Assembly: GCF_025857195.1 (NCBI RefSeq)
Contig: NZ_CP109790.1
Location: 1 to 64,000, forward strand
Direction of reading: 5' to 3'
Source of the DNA: Leisingera thetidis
GTDB taxonomy: Bacteria > Pseudomonadota > Alphaproteobacteria > Rhodobacterales > Rhodobacteraceae
DNA: 64,000 nucleotides
Below, piece after piece: positions 23,605-32,906 of the stretch (position 1 is its first letter; each line of letters starts with the position of its first letter). The translations under genes were made by a program, and so were the position numbers. The notes below the pieces were generated by a model that made no database searches, was not told where the DNA came from, and was given only the letters and a program-made list of their open reading frames with translations.

Positions 23605-26600
23605 CAGCTCGCAGAAGTTCATCGCCCGCAACCGGGCACCGCGCGTTCAGATTGAATATGACGTGGAGCTCTATGGCTCAGAGAAAAAGGTGCAGCTGCC
23701 CTTTGTGATGGGGGTGATGAGCGACCTTGCGGGCAAGTCCGAAGTGGAGCAGCCCGCCATTGCGGACCGCAAGTTCCTGGAGATCGACGTCGACAATTTC
23801 GACGAGCGGATGAAGGCACTGGCGCCGCGCGCCGCCTTCACGGTGCCCAACACGCTGACCGGCGAGGGCAATCTGGCGGTCGATCTGACGTTCGAAAGCA
23901 TGGCGGATTTCTCGCCCGGCGCCATTGCCGGCAAAGTGGAGGCTTTGCGCCCGCTGCTGGAAGCGCGCACCCAGCTGCAGAACCTGATGGCCTATATGGA
24001 CGGCAAGACCGGGGCGGAAGCGCTGATCGAGACGATCCTGAACGATCCGGCACTGCTTTCGGCAGTGTCGGCGCCTGCGGCGGATGCCGATAGCGCCGCC
24101 GCGCTGGACAGCCTGCGCAATCTGGAGCTGCCTGAGGCGGCGGAAGATGACGGCAGTGACGTTCTGGCAGAGCTTGCGGCGCAAGCCCCGGAGGATGCAG
24201 CCAAGGAGGATGCATCGAGCGGTGTTCTTGATGCGCTGCGCGAGTCGGCGCCGGAGGATCAGGCCGCAGAAGATGACTCGGCAGGCGTGCTGGCGGGTTT
24301 GAGTGAGGCCGCCCCGCCGGAGTCAGACCAGCCGGATGAAACCGCAGGTGCCCTGGCGTCCTTGGCTGCGGCAGAGGTGCAGGAGGCTGCGCACGAGGAT
24401 AGCGCAGACTCTGTTCTGGAAGGGCTTGCGCAGGCGGATGTGCCGGACCCGGACCCGGAAGCGGAGGAAGCCACTGGCGCGGTGCTGGCCGGCCTGTCGG
24501 CGCAGGCGCCGGAAGAAGATGCCGCGGAGGATGCATCAGGCAGTGTTCTTGAGGGGCTGCGTGCGGCGGAACCCGCGGCGGTGAAACCCGGGGACGAGTC
24601 GGCCGAGATTCTGTCAGGCCTGAGCGCCGCGGCACCGGTCACGGAAGATCCGGACGACGAAACCGGGGATGCGCTTGCGTCACTGGCGTCGGCAGAGGTG
24701 CCGGAGTCTGAAGAGGAAGATCAGGCGGATTCTGTTCTGGAGGGGTTGGCGCAGGCCGATGTTCCCGAAGCGGCGGACGCGGGCCGCTCTGGCGAGGTGC
24801 TCGCGGGGCTGGCGGCGCAGGCACCGGAGGACGGTGGCGCAGACGATGCCGCGGCATCCGTGCTGGAGAGCCTTGCAGCAGCGCCAGAGCCTGAGGAACA
24901 AGCGGAAGATCACACCGGCGTTCTGGACGCGCTTGCGGGCACCGAACTGCCGGAAGAGGCCGACACTGAAGCCGATGACGCGCTGGACAGCCTGGCGGAT
25001 GCCAACATCGAAGAGCAGACCGCTGAAGATCACTCCGGCATTTTTGCCGGGCTTGCGGAACAGGCGCCGGAAGACGCCGCGGAAGACGATACCGCTGGTG
25101 CTGCCTTGGAGAGCCTGGCGGCGGCGGATGTGCCGGAAGCCGAAGAGGCCGAGGACCATTCTGCGGTTCTGGGAGAGCTGGCCTCGGCCGGGATTGAAGA
25201 AGAAAGCGATGACGCCGCCGAGGGCGCGCTGGAAAGCCTTGCCGCCGCCGGCGTGGACGAGCCGGAGGCCGAGGACCACTCGGGCATCCTGGAGGGTCTG
25301 GCGGAACTGGAGCCTGAGGAAGTCCAGGCAGACGGAGCCTTGGACGCCGCTTTGGAGAGTATGGCCGGCGTGGAAGGGGACGAGGATATCACCGGCGTTC
25401 TGGATGGGCTGACCGAAACGGAACTCACCGATGAGGATGACGGCGGGGAGGCTGCCGCGGCCTTGGAGAGTCTGGCGGGTGCCGCAATTGAGGAAGAGTC
25501 TGGTGACGGCGGTCTGGACGATGTTCTTGACGGCCTGCTGGAGGAGTCACCGGAAGAGCAGGACCCCGCCGGCGCGGCGGAGGATGCGCTGGCGGGCTTG
25601 GGTCCGGTTGAAGGCGCGGACGCCGCGGAGGACAGCTCCGGTGATATTCTGGAAAGTCTGCTGGAAGACGGCCTGGACGCGGAGGACAGCAGCGGCGGCG
25701 CGGACGGTACTGCGGATGTGACGGCCGGGCTGGAGGAACCAGATGAGGACACGGAGGAGGTTGATCTGGGTGCGGCGCTGGAAACGCTGGACGCGCCGGC
25801 AGAGGACGCAGCCGAGGATGGCGGGCTGGATGATCTGCTTGCAGATCTTGACAGCGATGCCACGCAGGACGACGCGGAGGACGACGGTCTGGACAGTCTT
25901 CTGGGCGATCTGACCGGCGGGGATGACTCCGCCGCGGCGGATGATCTGGATGCGCTGTTAAGCGATGCGGAGGACCAGCCGCCTGCGGAAGCCGCTGAGG
26001 ACGGCAGCGGGCTGGACGATTTGCTGGGGGATCTGGACAGTCTGGACAGTAAGGAGGCTGAAGGTGAAGACGGCTCTGATCCGGCTGCGCTGCTGGCCGG
26101 CGGGGAGGAGCTGGAAGACGCTGCCGCGGAGGTTTCGGACGACGGCAGTCTGGACGAGCTTCTGAGCGACCTGGATGCGGAAGACAGCGCCGCGCCCGAA
26201 CCGGCAGACGAGGATCCCGGAGCGGAGGAAGATGCCAGCCTCGATGATCTTCTGGGGGATCTGGGCAGCGATGAGGACGACGGTGATCTGGACGATCTTC
26301 TGGCGGGCCTCGGCGAAGAGGCGGCGGAAGAAGAAAGCGCGGAAGCGGACAGCGCCGAGGATGACCTTGATGCGCTGCTGGGCGGCTTGGGAGATGCGGA
26401 CTCTGAGCTGGATGATCTGATCGGCGATGACGGTGATATGGACCTTGACGATCTGCTGGGGGATTTGGGGGACGGCGGCGCAGAGCCGGCGGCGGCAGGA
26501 GCAGATGCCTCTGAAGAGCCTGAGTTTGCCTATGGCACCATGAGCGCAGACCGCCCCGCGGCGCAGAAGCTGGAGCGGAAGCGGTTCCGGCTGGCGGTGC

Positions 26601-28294
26601 TGGGCGATTTCTCCGGCCGCGCGGCAAAAGGACAGCTGGAGACCGGAGACGGGCTGGCGGCGCGCAAGGCGATCCTGTTGGATCCGGATACGGTCGAGGA
26701 TGTGATCGCGGGCTTTGCCACCGAGCTGGTCCTGCCGATCGGCAAGGATGGTGCCGGGATTGCGGTGAAGCTGGAGGATCTGGACGGGCTGCATCCGGAT
26801 GAGCTTTATGAAAACGTTGAATTGTTCTCGGAACTGGTGGGCCTGCGCAAGCAGCTGCAAAGCGGCGCGACGGCAGATCATGCGGCGACTACGCTGAAGG
26901 CCTGGGCCGAAAAGCACGGCACAAAGGCGCGGGCGCCGAAACGGACTTCGGCAGGCAATTCGGTGCCGGCAGACAAGCGCCTGAGCGCCTTTCAACAGCT
27001 GATTGGCGCGGCCGGCATCACCCCGCGCGCGGCGTCGCCGGTGGAGGAGCTGCTGGCGCGCGTTGTGGGCCCGCATATCCGGGCGCTGCCGGATCCCGAC
27101 GTGGCGGCGATGCAGAAGGCGGTGGATGAAGCGCTGGGGCACGCGATGCGGCTGGTGCTGCACCACCCGGAGTTCCAGTCGATCGAGGCGCAGTGGCGCT
27201 CACTGGACCTGATGGCGCGCTCGATCGAGGACGACGACACGCTGGATGTGATGCTGTATGACATTTCGGCAGAGGAATTGGCGGCGGATCTGGCCGCGGA
27301 AGAGGACCTGTCGAAAACCGGCTTTGTGCGGCTTCTGACGGAGGAGCCGCTGGATGAGGAGAACGGGCGCGGCGGGTATTCGGCGCTGATCGGCATGTAC
27401 CAGTTCGAGGAAACCCCGCCGCATGCGGAGCTGCTGGGCCGGATTGCCCGGGTGGCCGCGCATGTGGATGCGCCGTTCTTTGCGGCGATCTCGCCGGAGT
27501 TCCTGAAGACGCCCAAGGCGGAGCGGCCCAAGCTGGTGGCCGATGCCTGGAACACGCTGCAGGGCATGGCCGAGGCCGGGCATCTGGGGCTGGTCAGCCC
27601 GCGGTTCCTGCTGCGCAGGCCCTATGGGGAAAAAACCGAGCCTTGTTACGAGTTTGAATTCGAAGAGTTTACCGAAACGGAAGGCTTGAAGGGCATGCTC
27701 TGGGCCAACCCGGCCGTGCTGGTGGCGATCCTCCTGGCGCGGTCCTTCCGGGAGAACGGTCCTTCGCTGCAGCTGGGCAAGATCATGACTTTGGGAGGGA
27801 TGCCCTATCATTATGTGAACGACAAGTTCGGTGACCAGGTGGCGCTGCCGTGCACCGAGCGCAACATCGACTTGAACAAGATCGCGCAGGCGCAGGAACG
27901 CGGCTACATGGCGGTGAGCGCGGTCAAGGGGCGGGATGAAGTGCGGCTGACGTCTTTCAATTCTTTGAAAGGCAGTGAAATCCTGGGCCCCTGGACCGGA
28001 TTGCCGGCACCTGAGCCGTCGCCGCCGGACCCGCGCGGGCTGCCGAAGCCGGCAGCACCTGCGGGCGGCGGGGAGGAAGATGAAGATCTGGATCTTGATT
28101 TGGATCCGGGCGGAGATGATGGGGATGATCTCGGCCTGGATGATCTTGATTTCGGGGGCGATGACGGTGATGACGATGGCCTCGGGGATCTGGATGACCT
28201 TTTGTCGTCGTTCGGGGATGACGGCGATGATGATGATGACGGCGGCGACGACGAAATGGATGCGGATCTCGCCGCGCTTTTGGATGATTTATGA
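23597..28294 (+). CDS. Giant T6SS sheath-like fusion: TssB - acidic repeats - TssB-like - TssC-like
   Basis: Protein of 1565 aa. Residues 1-~153 are a full TssB domain, about 84% identical by eye to the TssB encoded at 11794. Residues ~155-985 are very acidic and almost free of basic residues. Residues ~992-1105 form a second, degenerate TssB-like module (RFRLAVLGDFSGRAAKGQL, LEDLDGLHPDELYENVELF). Residues ~1128-1480 are TssC-like (VLHHPEFQSIEAQWRSLDL, VSPRFLLRRPYGEKTEPCYEF), but the C-terminal TssC part (the YTSKFFLRPHYQLEGL region) is absent. The tail (~1490-1565) is Asp-rich and ends LAALLDDL. The start lies inside the channel gene (8-bp overlap). It could be an alternative sheath subunit, cap or scaffold that binds ClpV or baseplate; function unknown. 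Confidence 0.85.
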   Translation: MADSSQKFIARNRAPRVQIEYDVELYGSEKKVQLPFVMGVMSDLAGKSEVEQPAIADRKFLEIDVDNFDERMKALAPRAAFTVPNTLTGEGNLAVDLTFESMADFSPGAIAGKVEALRPLLEARTQLQNLMAYMDGKTGAEALIETILNDPALLSAVSAPAADADSAAALDSLRNLELPEAAEDDGSDVLAELAAQAPEDAAKEDASSGVLDALRESAPEDQAAEDDSAGVLAGLSEAAPPESDQPDETAGALASLAAAEVQEAAHEDSADSVLEGLAQADVPDPDPEAEEATGAVLAGLSAQAPEEDAAEDASGSVLEGLRAAEPAAVKPGDESAEILSGLSAAAPVTEDPDDETGDALASLASAEVPESEEEDQADSVLEGLAQADVPEAADAGRSGEVLAGLAAQAPEDGGADDAAASVLESLAAAPEPEEQAEDHTGVLDALAGTELPEEADTEADDALDSLADANIEEQTAEDHSGIFAGLAEQAPEDAAEDDTAGAALESLAAADVPEAEEAEDHSAVLGELASAGIEEESDDAAEGALESLAAAGVDEPEAEDHSGILEGLAELEPEEVQADGALDAALESMAGVEGDEDITGVLDGLTETELTDEDDGGEAAAALESLAGAAIEEESGDGGLDDVLDGLLEESPEEQDPAGAAEDALAGLGPVEGADAAEDSSGDILESLLEDGLDAEDSSGGADGTADVTAGLEEPDEDTEEVDLGAALETLDAPAEDAAEDGGLDDLLADLDSDATQDDAEDDGLDSLLGDLTGGDDSAAADDLDALLSDAEDQPPAEAAEDGSGLDDLLGDLDSLDSKEAEGEDGSDPAALLAGGEELEDAAAEVSDDGSLDELLSDLDAEDSAAPEPADEDPGAEEDASLDDLLGDLGSDEDDGDLDDLLAGLGEEAAEEESAEADSAEDDLDALLGGLGDADSELDDLIGDDGDMDLDDLLGDLGDGGAEPAAAGADASEEPEFAYGTMSADRPAAQKLERKRFRLAVLGDFSGRAAKGQLETGDGLAARKAILLDPDTVEDVIAGFATELVLPIGKDGAGIAVKLEDLDGLHPDELYENVELFSELVGLRKQLQSGATADHAATTLKAWAEKHGTKARAPKRTSAGNSVPADKRLSAFQQLIGAAGITPRAASPVEELLARVVGPHIRALPDPDVAAMQKAVDEALGHAMRLVLHHPEFQSIEAQWRSLDLMARSIEDDDTLDVMLYDISAEELAADLAAEEDLSKTGFVRLLTEEPLDEENGRGGYSALIGMYQFEETPPHAELLGRIARVAAHVDAPFFAAISPEFLKTPKAERPKLVADAWNTLQGMAEAGHLGLVSPRFLLRRPYGEKTEPCYEFEFEEFTETEGLKGMLWANPAVLVAILLARSFRENGPSLQLGKIMTLGGMPYHYVNDKFGDQVALPCTERNIDLNKIAQAQERGYMAVSAVKGRDEVRLTSFNSLKGSEILGPWTGLPAPEPSPPDPRGLPKPAAPAGGGEEDEDLDLDLDPGGDDGDDLGLDDLDFGGDDGDDDGLGDLDDLLSSFGDDGDDDDDGGDDEMDADLAALLDDL
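24060..26570 (+). repeat. Acidic repeat-coding region of the giant sheath-like gene
   Basis: In-frame degenerate repeats of two kinds. The first part (~24120-25580) repeats a ~25-30 residue unit with words such as SVLEGLAQADVPE, GALASLAAAEV and AVLAGLSAQAPEE separated by Glu/Asp stretches. The second part (~25800-26480) repeats a shorter unit built on LDDLLGDL (variants LDDLLADL, LDSLLGDL, LDELLSDL, LDALLGGL). Codons vary between copies, so this is old or selected repetition rather than recent DNA slippage. Confidence 0.8.
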
Positions 28295-28358
28295 TGCGAA
28301 TGTTTGAGAACACTGCCGGCGATTTCCGGCCCGGTTCCCGTCGCGGAAAGGAGGAGCC

Positions 28359-30470
28359 ATGGTTGTAAGCAAGGGCCATGAAAACGACCTCGCCTGGATG
28401 TCGGGGACATATTCCGCCGACGGCCTGATGATGAGCCGTGCGATTGTGAGGGAGGGGCTGAGCAAGCTCACCGAGACCACCATCGAATTTGCGGCCACAA
28501 AGAGCCAGCCCAAGCTGCAGGACCTGGTCGGCAAGCAGATGAATGTGCATGTGATGCGCCAGCAGACGGAGCATCAGTTCAATGGGCTGTGCATTTCGGC
28601 CGAGTATCTGGGGTTCCGCAACGGCTATGAGATGTATGTGGCGGAGGTCCGCCCCTGGTTCTGGCTGCTGACCCGGACCAGCGATCTGCGGGTGTTCCAG
28701 GAAAAGACCACGGTCGACATCATCAAGCAGCTGTTCAGCGAGTACGGGTTCAGCGATTACACCGACAAGCTGAGCGATAGTTACGAAACGCGGGAATACT
28801 GCCTGCAATACCGTGAGAGCGATTATGCCTTCCTGTGCCGGCTGATGGAGGAAGAGGGCATTTACTTTTATTTCGACAGCCCGGCCGGCGACACCGCACG
28901 CGAGAAGCTGGTGCTGTGCGATGGTGTCAGCGGGCACTCTCCCATCAAGGGCGGCGCCAGCATCGAGTTTCACGCCCGCGACGACAGTGACCGGCGGCGC
29001 GAGGAGCATATCTCGGAATGGGCCAAGGAGGAAATCCTGACCCGCGGCAAGGTCACGCTGAACGATTTCAACTTTGAGACGCCCTCGGCGGATCTGACCG
29101 CGGCCACCGCGATTGCCAAGGGCAGCCACTCCTACAAGAACTACGAAGTTTACGACTACCAGGGCCGCTATCCGTCCAAGACGCCTTTGGGGGACAAGCG
29201 GTCGCGGGTGCGGATGGAAGCGGAGGCGGTCAGGCACATCCGCTGGCGCGGCGCGTCGAGCGTGGCGACGCTGGGCACCGGCAGCACCTTCACGATGGAA
29301 AAGCATCCGGTGAAGGAGAACAACAAGGAATACCTCGTCATCGAGACGGAACATCATGTCAAGGTGGCTTGGGATTATGGCGAGCGGGAGAGCCAGAAGA
29401 AGAAGGAGGTCGCAACCAAGGGCGCCATGCGGCGCGACCTGAAGCCCCGCAATATGGATGTGCCTGAGGAGATGGAACACGACGTCTATGCGTCGACCTT
29501 CAGCGCCATTCTGAAATCCGAACAGTTCCGGGCGCCGCTGGTGACCCCCTGGCCGGAAGTGCAGGGGCTGCAGACCGCAACCGTGGTCGGCCAGAGCGGC
29601 GAGGAGATCTGGACCGACAAGCACGGCCGGATCAAGATCCAGTTCCACTGGGACCGCGAGGGCAAGAAGAACGAGACTTCGTCGTGCTTTGTGCGGGTGG
29701 TGACCCCCTGGTCCGGTAAAAACTGGGGCATGGTGGCAATCCCGCGCATGGGCCAGGAGGTGGTGATCCAGTTCGAGGACGGCAACCCGGACCGGCCGAT
29801 CTGCACCGGCATGCTTTACAATGCTGAAACCATGCCGCCCTATACCTACCCCGACGATCAGACCCAGCTGGGGATCAAGACCAACTCCTCAAAAGGCGGC
29901 GGTGGCTATAACGAGCTGATGTTCGATGACAAGAAGGACAGCGAACTGATGCGGGTGCAGGCCCAGAAAGATCACCAGATGCTGGTCAAGGACCGCTCGA
30001 CGGTGACGGTGGGCATGGATGCGCCGGACCCGGAGGTGACGTCCGCGGATGAAAAGAGCTATGTGTTCACGGTTCAGCAGCACATGACGGAAACCGTGCA
30101 CGAGGGGGACCGGACCGAAGTGGTGGAGACCGGCGACAAGTCGGAGACCATCCAGACGGGCAACATGACTTTGGACGTGGATACCGGCAACCTGACCGAG
30201 ACCATTGCCCAGGGCAATCACAGTGAAACCGTGTCTCTGGGGAATCTGACCATTGACGTGACCGCCGGCAAGATCGCGATGAGCGCGGGCCAGGAAATTA
30301 AGCTGACCGTGGGGGCCTCCGAGGTCAAGATCGACAACTCCGGGGTCTCCATCAAGGGGCCGATGATCAAGATCGAAGGCACCGGCATGGTCGAGGCCAA
30401 GGCGCCGATGACCACCGTCAAAGGCGAGGCGATGCTGACCCTTAAGGGCGGCCTCACGATGATCAACTAG
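28359..30470 (+). CDS. vgrG: T6SS spike protein VgrG (TssI)
   Basis: Protein of 703 aa with a strong AAAGGAGGA ribosome site. The gp27-like part (1-~370) includes WFWLLTRTSDLRVFQEKT and YRESDYAFLCRLMEEEGIYFYF. The gp5-like OB region (~395-490) has WTDKHGRIKIQFHWDREGK and VAIPRMGQEVVIQFEDGNPDRP. A beta-helix needle follows, with repeats such as ETGDKSETIQTGNMTLDV. It ends LKGGLTMIN with no extra effector domain, so cargo would be carried by PAAR, Hcp or adaptors. The DUF6931-like and PAAR genes follow directly. Confidence 0.96.
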   Translation: MVVSKGHENDLAWMSGTYSADGLMMSRAIVREGLSKLTETTIEFAATKSQPKLQDLVGKQMNVHVMRQQTEHQFNGLCISAEYLGFRNGYEMYVAEVRPWFWLLTRTSDLRVFQEKTTVDIIKQLFSEYGFSDYTDKLSDSYETREYCLQYRESDYAFLCRLMEEEGIYFYFDSPAGDTAREKLVLCDGVSGHSPIKGGASIEFHARDDSDRRREEHISEWAKEEILTRGKVTLNDFNFETPSADLTAATAIAKGSHSYKNYEVYDYQGRYPSKTPLGDKRSRVRMEAEAVRHIRWRGASSVATLGTGSTFTMEKHPVKENNKEYLVIETEHHVKVAWDYGERESQKKKEVATKGAMRRDLKPRNMDVPEEMEHDVYASTFSAILKSEQFRAPLVTPWPEVQGLQTATVVGQSGEEIWTDKHGRIKIQFHWDREGKKNETSSCFVRVVTPWSGKNWGMVAIPRMGQEVVIQFEDGNPDRPICTGMLYNAETMPPYTYPDDQTQLGIKTNSSKGGGGYNELMFDDKKDSELMRVQAQKDHQMLVKDRSTVTVGMDAPDPEVTSADEKSYVFTVQQHMTETVHEGDRTEVVETGDKSETIQTGNMTLDVDTGNLTETIAQGNHSETVSLGNLTIDVTAGKIAMSAGQEIKLTVGASEVKIDNSGVSIKGPMIKIEGTGMVEAKAPMTTVKGEAMLTLKGGLTMIN

Positions 30471-30480
30471 GTGGGCACAG

Positions 30481-31089
30481 ATGTCGGCAAGATTTGAAAA
30501 GCTGGTGAAAATGCCCAAGGACCCGGTGGCCAAGCTGCTGTCGCGGGCAAATGTCATCCTGAAGACGCCGCTGGAAGCGCCGCCTACGGCGCTGGCGGGA
30601 ACGGTGCTGGAGGAACTCGACCGCAAGGGGGCCCTGGTTGATCTTTTGCGGCTGCTGGCGGTGCTGCTGCCCCCGCGTGAGCGGGTCTGGTGGGCCTGTC
30701 TGGCGGCCCGCGACTACATCGGGCCGCGATCGGACCAGGATCCGGCCTCGCTGACGGCGTCGGAGGCCTGGGTGTTCGAGCCCAGCGAGGAAAACCGCGA
30801 CAAGGCGCGGATCACTCTGGATCATGCCTATGTCGATGATGACACGGTGAATTGCGCGCTGGCGGTGCTGTATGCGGCGGGAACGCTGGGACCGGGGGAA
30901 TTGAACCAGTATCCCGCCCCGGCGGGTGCCTCGGAGGCGGCGGCCTTTGCCATGAATATGGTGGCCTTGGGTCAATTGTCTGATAAGTTTGAAGAACACG
31001 GCGCCGTTCTGGTAGAGCGGGCACTGGATATTGCGCGCGGGGGCAAAGGGCAGGTCATCGAAGTCCCGATGCACGCGGCGCAGAATTGA
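30481..31089 (+). CDS. DUF6931-like protein, possible VgrG-PAAR adaptor
   Basis: Protein of 202 aa, entirely cytoplasmic by sequence. The core AGTVLEELDRKGALVDLLRLL and LLPPRERVWWACLAARDYI, followed by ASEAWVFEPSEENRDKARI, matches what I recall of the DUF6931 family; that assignment is from memory. It lies 10 bp after vgrG and 17 bp before the PAAR gene, a position where T6SS adaptors/chaperones are common. A loading role is inferred from place only. Confidence 0.7.
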   Translation: MSARFEKLVKMPKDPVAKLLSRANVILKTPLEAPPTALAGTVLEELDRKGALVDLLRLLAVLLPPRERVWWACLAARDYIGPRSDQDPASLTASEAWVFEPSEENRDKARITLDHAYVDDDTVNCALAVLYAAGTLGPGELNQYPAPAGASEAAAFAMNMVALGQLSDKFEEHGAVLVERALDIARGGKGQVIEVPMHAAQN

Positions 31090-31106
31090 AGGGGAGGATG
31101 TAAGAC

Positions 31107-31409
31107 ATGGGAATGCCACAGGCCCGGGTGACGGATCTGCATGCCTGCATGCTGCCCTCCACCCCGCCGCCGCCGGTGCTGCCGGTGCCAACGCCGATTT
31201 TGCCGCCCTGTGCGGTGACCGTGCTGGTGGCCAACCTGCCGGCTGCACGGCTGGGCGACATGTGCACGGCGGCGCCCTCGCCGCACCCGATCATCAAGGG
31301 CTCGGCGACGGTGCTGATCAACAGTATGCCCGCGGCGCGGGTTTTGGACAGCACCGCCTGCGGCGGTATGATCGCCAAGGGGGAATTCACCGTGCTGGTG
31401 GGAGGATAA
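31107..31409 (+). CDS. PAAR-repeat spike-tip protein
   Basis: Protein of 100 aa with PAAR-type repeats: QARVTDLHACMLPS, NLPAARLGDMCTAAPSPHPIIKG and INSMPAARVLDSTACGG. The His/Cys residues (H12, C14, C53, H59, C87 region) could hold the zinc at the tip. It is a stand-alone PAAR with no toxin extension, capping the VgrG spike. GGGGAGGA precedes the start. Confidence 0.92.
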   Translation: MGMPQARVTDLHACMLPSTPPPPVLPVPTPILPPCAVTVLVANLPAARLGDMCTAAPSPHPIIKGSATVLINSMPAARVLDSTACGGMIAKGEFTVLVGG

Positions 31410-31417
31410 GCCCGAAT

Positions 31418-32860
31418 ATGGGAGTGACGCTGAAATTTCAGAGTTCGGGTGCAATGCCCGGCGATGCGGCGCCTGTTCCGATGCGGGGGCCGAGTCTCAC
31501 GGTGGGGCGCGGCGCCAGTTGCGACCTGGTGCTGCCCGACCCGGATCAGATGCTGTCGCGCAATCACTGCGTGATCGAGGACCACAACGGCAATGTGGTG
31601 GTGGTGGATCTCAGCTCCAACGGCACCTTTCTGAACTATTCCAAGATCCCGCTGGGGCGCACGCCGACACCGCTCAACAATGGCGATGTGCTGTGCGTCG
31701 GCAACTATGAGCTGGTTGTGGAAATCCGCGATGATCTGGCGGATGTGGGCGACATGATCGCGGCACCGGCGGCGCAGGGCCCGGCTTCCCACGGCAATGC
31801 GGCCAACGCGCCGGATCCGCTGCAACTGCTGGAGGATGCAGGCCCAGGCGGCGATTTTCTGGATGATTTGCTTGGCGAGGGGCTGAAGGGCCCCGCGCAG
31901 CTGAACCCGGTCGACCCGATTGACGAGCTGCTGCCGCCGATGGGCGAGGAAGAAGATCCGTTCTTCCAGAAAGCCAGCGACGGGCGCGAAGGCGAGGGCG
32001 CGAGCCTGGCAAACCACAATCCGACCGCCTCGGACGGGTTTGCCGCGCCGGCTGCGCAGTCAAGCGTGATTCCGGACGATTGGGACGATGATTTCCTGTC
32101 GGGCATCGGCGAGCCGGAAACGCCGGCGCCGCAGCCGGACCCGCAGCCTGCACCGCCGCCGCGCGAAGTGCCGCAGCCGCCGACAGAGCTGCCGCCTGCC
32201 GCGCCGCCGCAGGAAGCCCCGCCGGCACCGCCGCAGGAAATCCCTCCGGCGCAGGCCTCCGCTGCTCCTTCGGCGGAGGCGCAGGAGGCGGTTGCCGCCT
32301 TCCTCAACGGGGTGGGCGCCGATGTCAGCCTGGACCCGGCGGATCACGCCAGCACCATGGCGCGTATGGGCCGGGTGATGCGAACGCTGGTCACGGGTCT
32401 GCGCGAGATCCTGATGACGCGGACTTCGATCAAGTCGGAATTCCGCATCGAGCAGACGATGATCTCGGCAGGCGGGAACAACCCGCTGAAGTTTTCGATC
32501 ACACCGGAACAGGCCGTGGAGGCAATGGTGCGCCCCGCGACCAAAGGCTATTTGTCGCCTGAGACCGCCGCCGAGGAGGCGCTGCGGGACATCAAGGCGC
32601 ATGAGGTGGCGATGGTCACCGGCATGGAGGCGGCGCTGAAGGGCGTGCTGAAGCGTCTCGATCCCAAGGCGCTGGAAGCTCAGATCGAGGACAAGGGCGG
32701 CTTTACCGGCCTCTTGCGCGGCAAGAAGGCGCGGTATTGGGACGTTTACGAGCAGCTTTATGCGGAGATTTCCGACCAGGCTGAGAATGATTTTCACGAC
32801 CTGTTCAGCCGCGAATTTGCGCGGGCCTACAAGCAACAGCTGGACAGGCTGAAGGAATGA
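31418..32860 (+). CDS. fha: T6SS FHA-domain protein (TagH/Fha)
   Basis: Protein of 480 aa from ATG 31418, just after the PAAR gene. An N-terminal FHA domain (~15-105) has the phosphothreonine-binding pattern GRGASCDLVLPDP, RNHCVIE and SSNGTFLNY. A long Pro/Ala/Glu-rich linker (~215-290) leads to the T6SS-specific FHA C-terminal domain (VMRTLVTGLREILMTRTSIK, NPLKFSITPEQAVEAMV, KKARYWDVYEQLYAEI). It is the expected substrate/sensor in the PpkA-PppA threonine phosphorylation pathway that triggers firing. The linker contains DFLDDLLGEGL (~146), similar to the LDDLLGDL words of the giant sheath-like protein. Confidence 0.93.
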   Translation: MGVTLKFQSSGAMPGDAAPVPMRGPSLTVGRGASCDLVLPDPDQMLSRNHCVIEDHNGNVVVVDLSSNGTFLNYSKIPLGRTPTPLNNGDVLCVGNYELVVEIRDDLADVGDMIAAPAAQGPASHGNAANAPDPLQLLEDAGPGGDFLDDLLGEGLKGPAQLNPVDPIDELLPPMGEEEDPFFQKASDGREGEGASLANHNPTASDGFAAPAAQSSVIPDDWDDDFLSGIGEPETPAPQPDPQPAPPPREVPQPPTELPPAAPPQEAPPAPPQEIPPAQASAAPSAEAQEAVAAFLNGVGADVSLDPADHASTMARMGRVMRTLVTGLREILMTRTSIKSEFRIEQTMISAGGNNPLKFSITPEQAVEAMVRPATKGYLSPETAAEEALRDIKAHEVAMVTGMEAALKGVLKRLDPKALEAQIEDKGGFTGLLRGKKARYWDVYEQLYAEISDQAENDFHDLFSREFARAYKQQLDRLKE

Positions 32861-32906
32861 TTGGCGGCGCGCCCTGGCGCGTGCCCGCAAGTAAAAGGAG
32901 ATCCCG

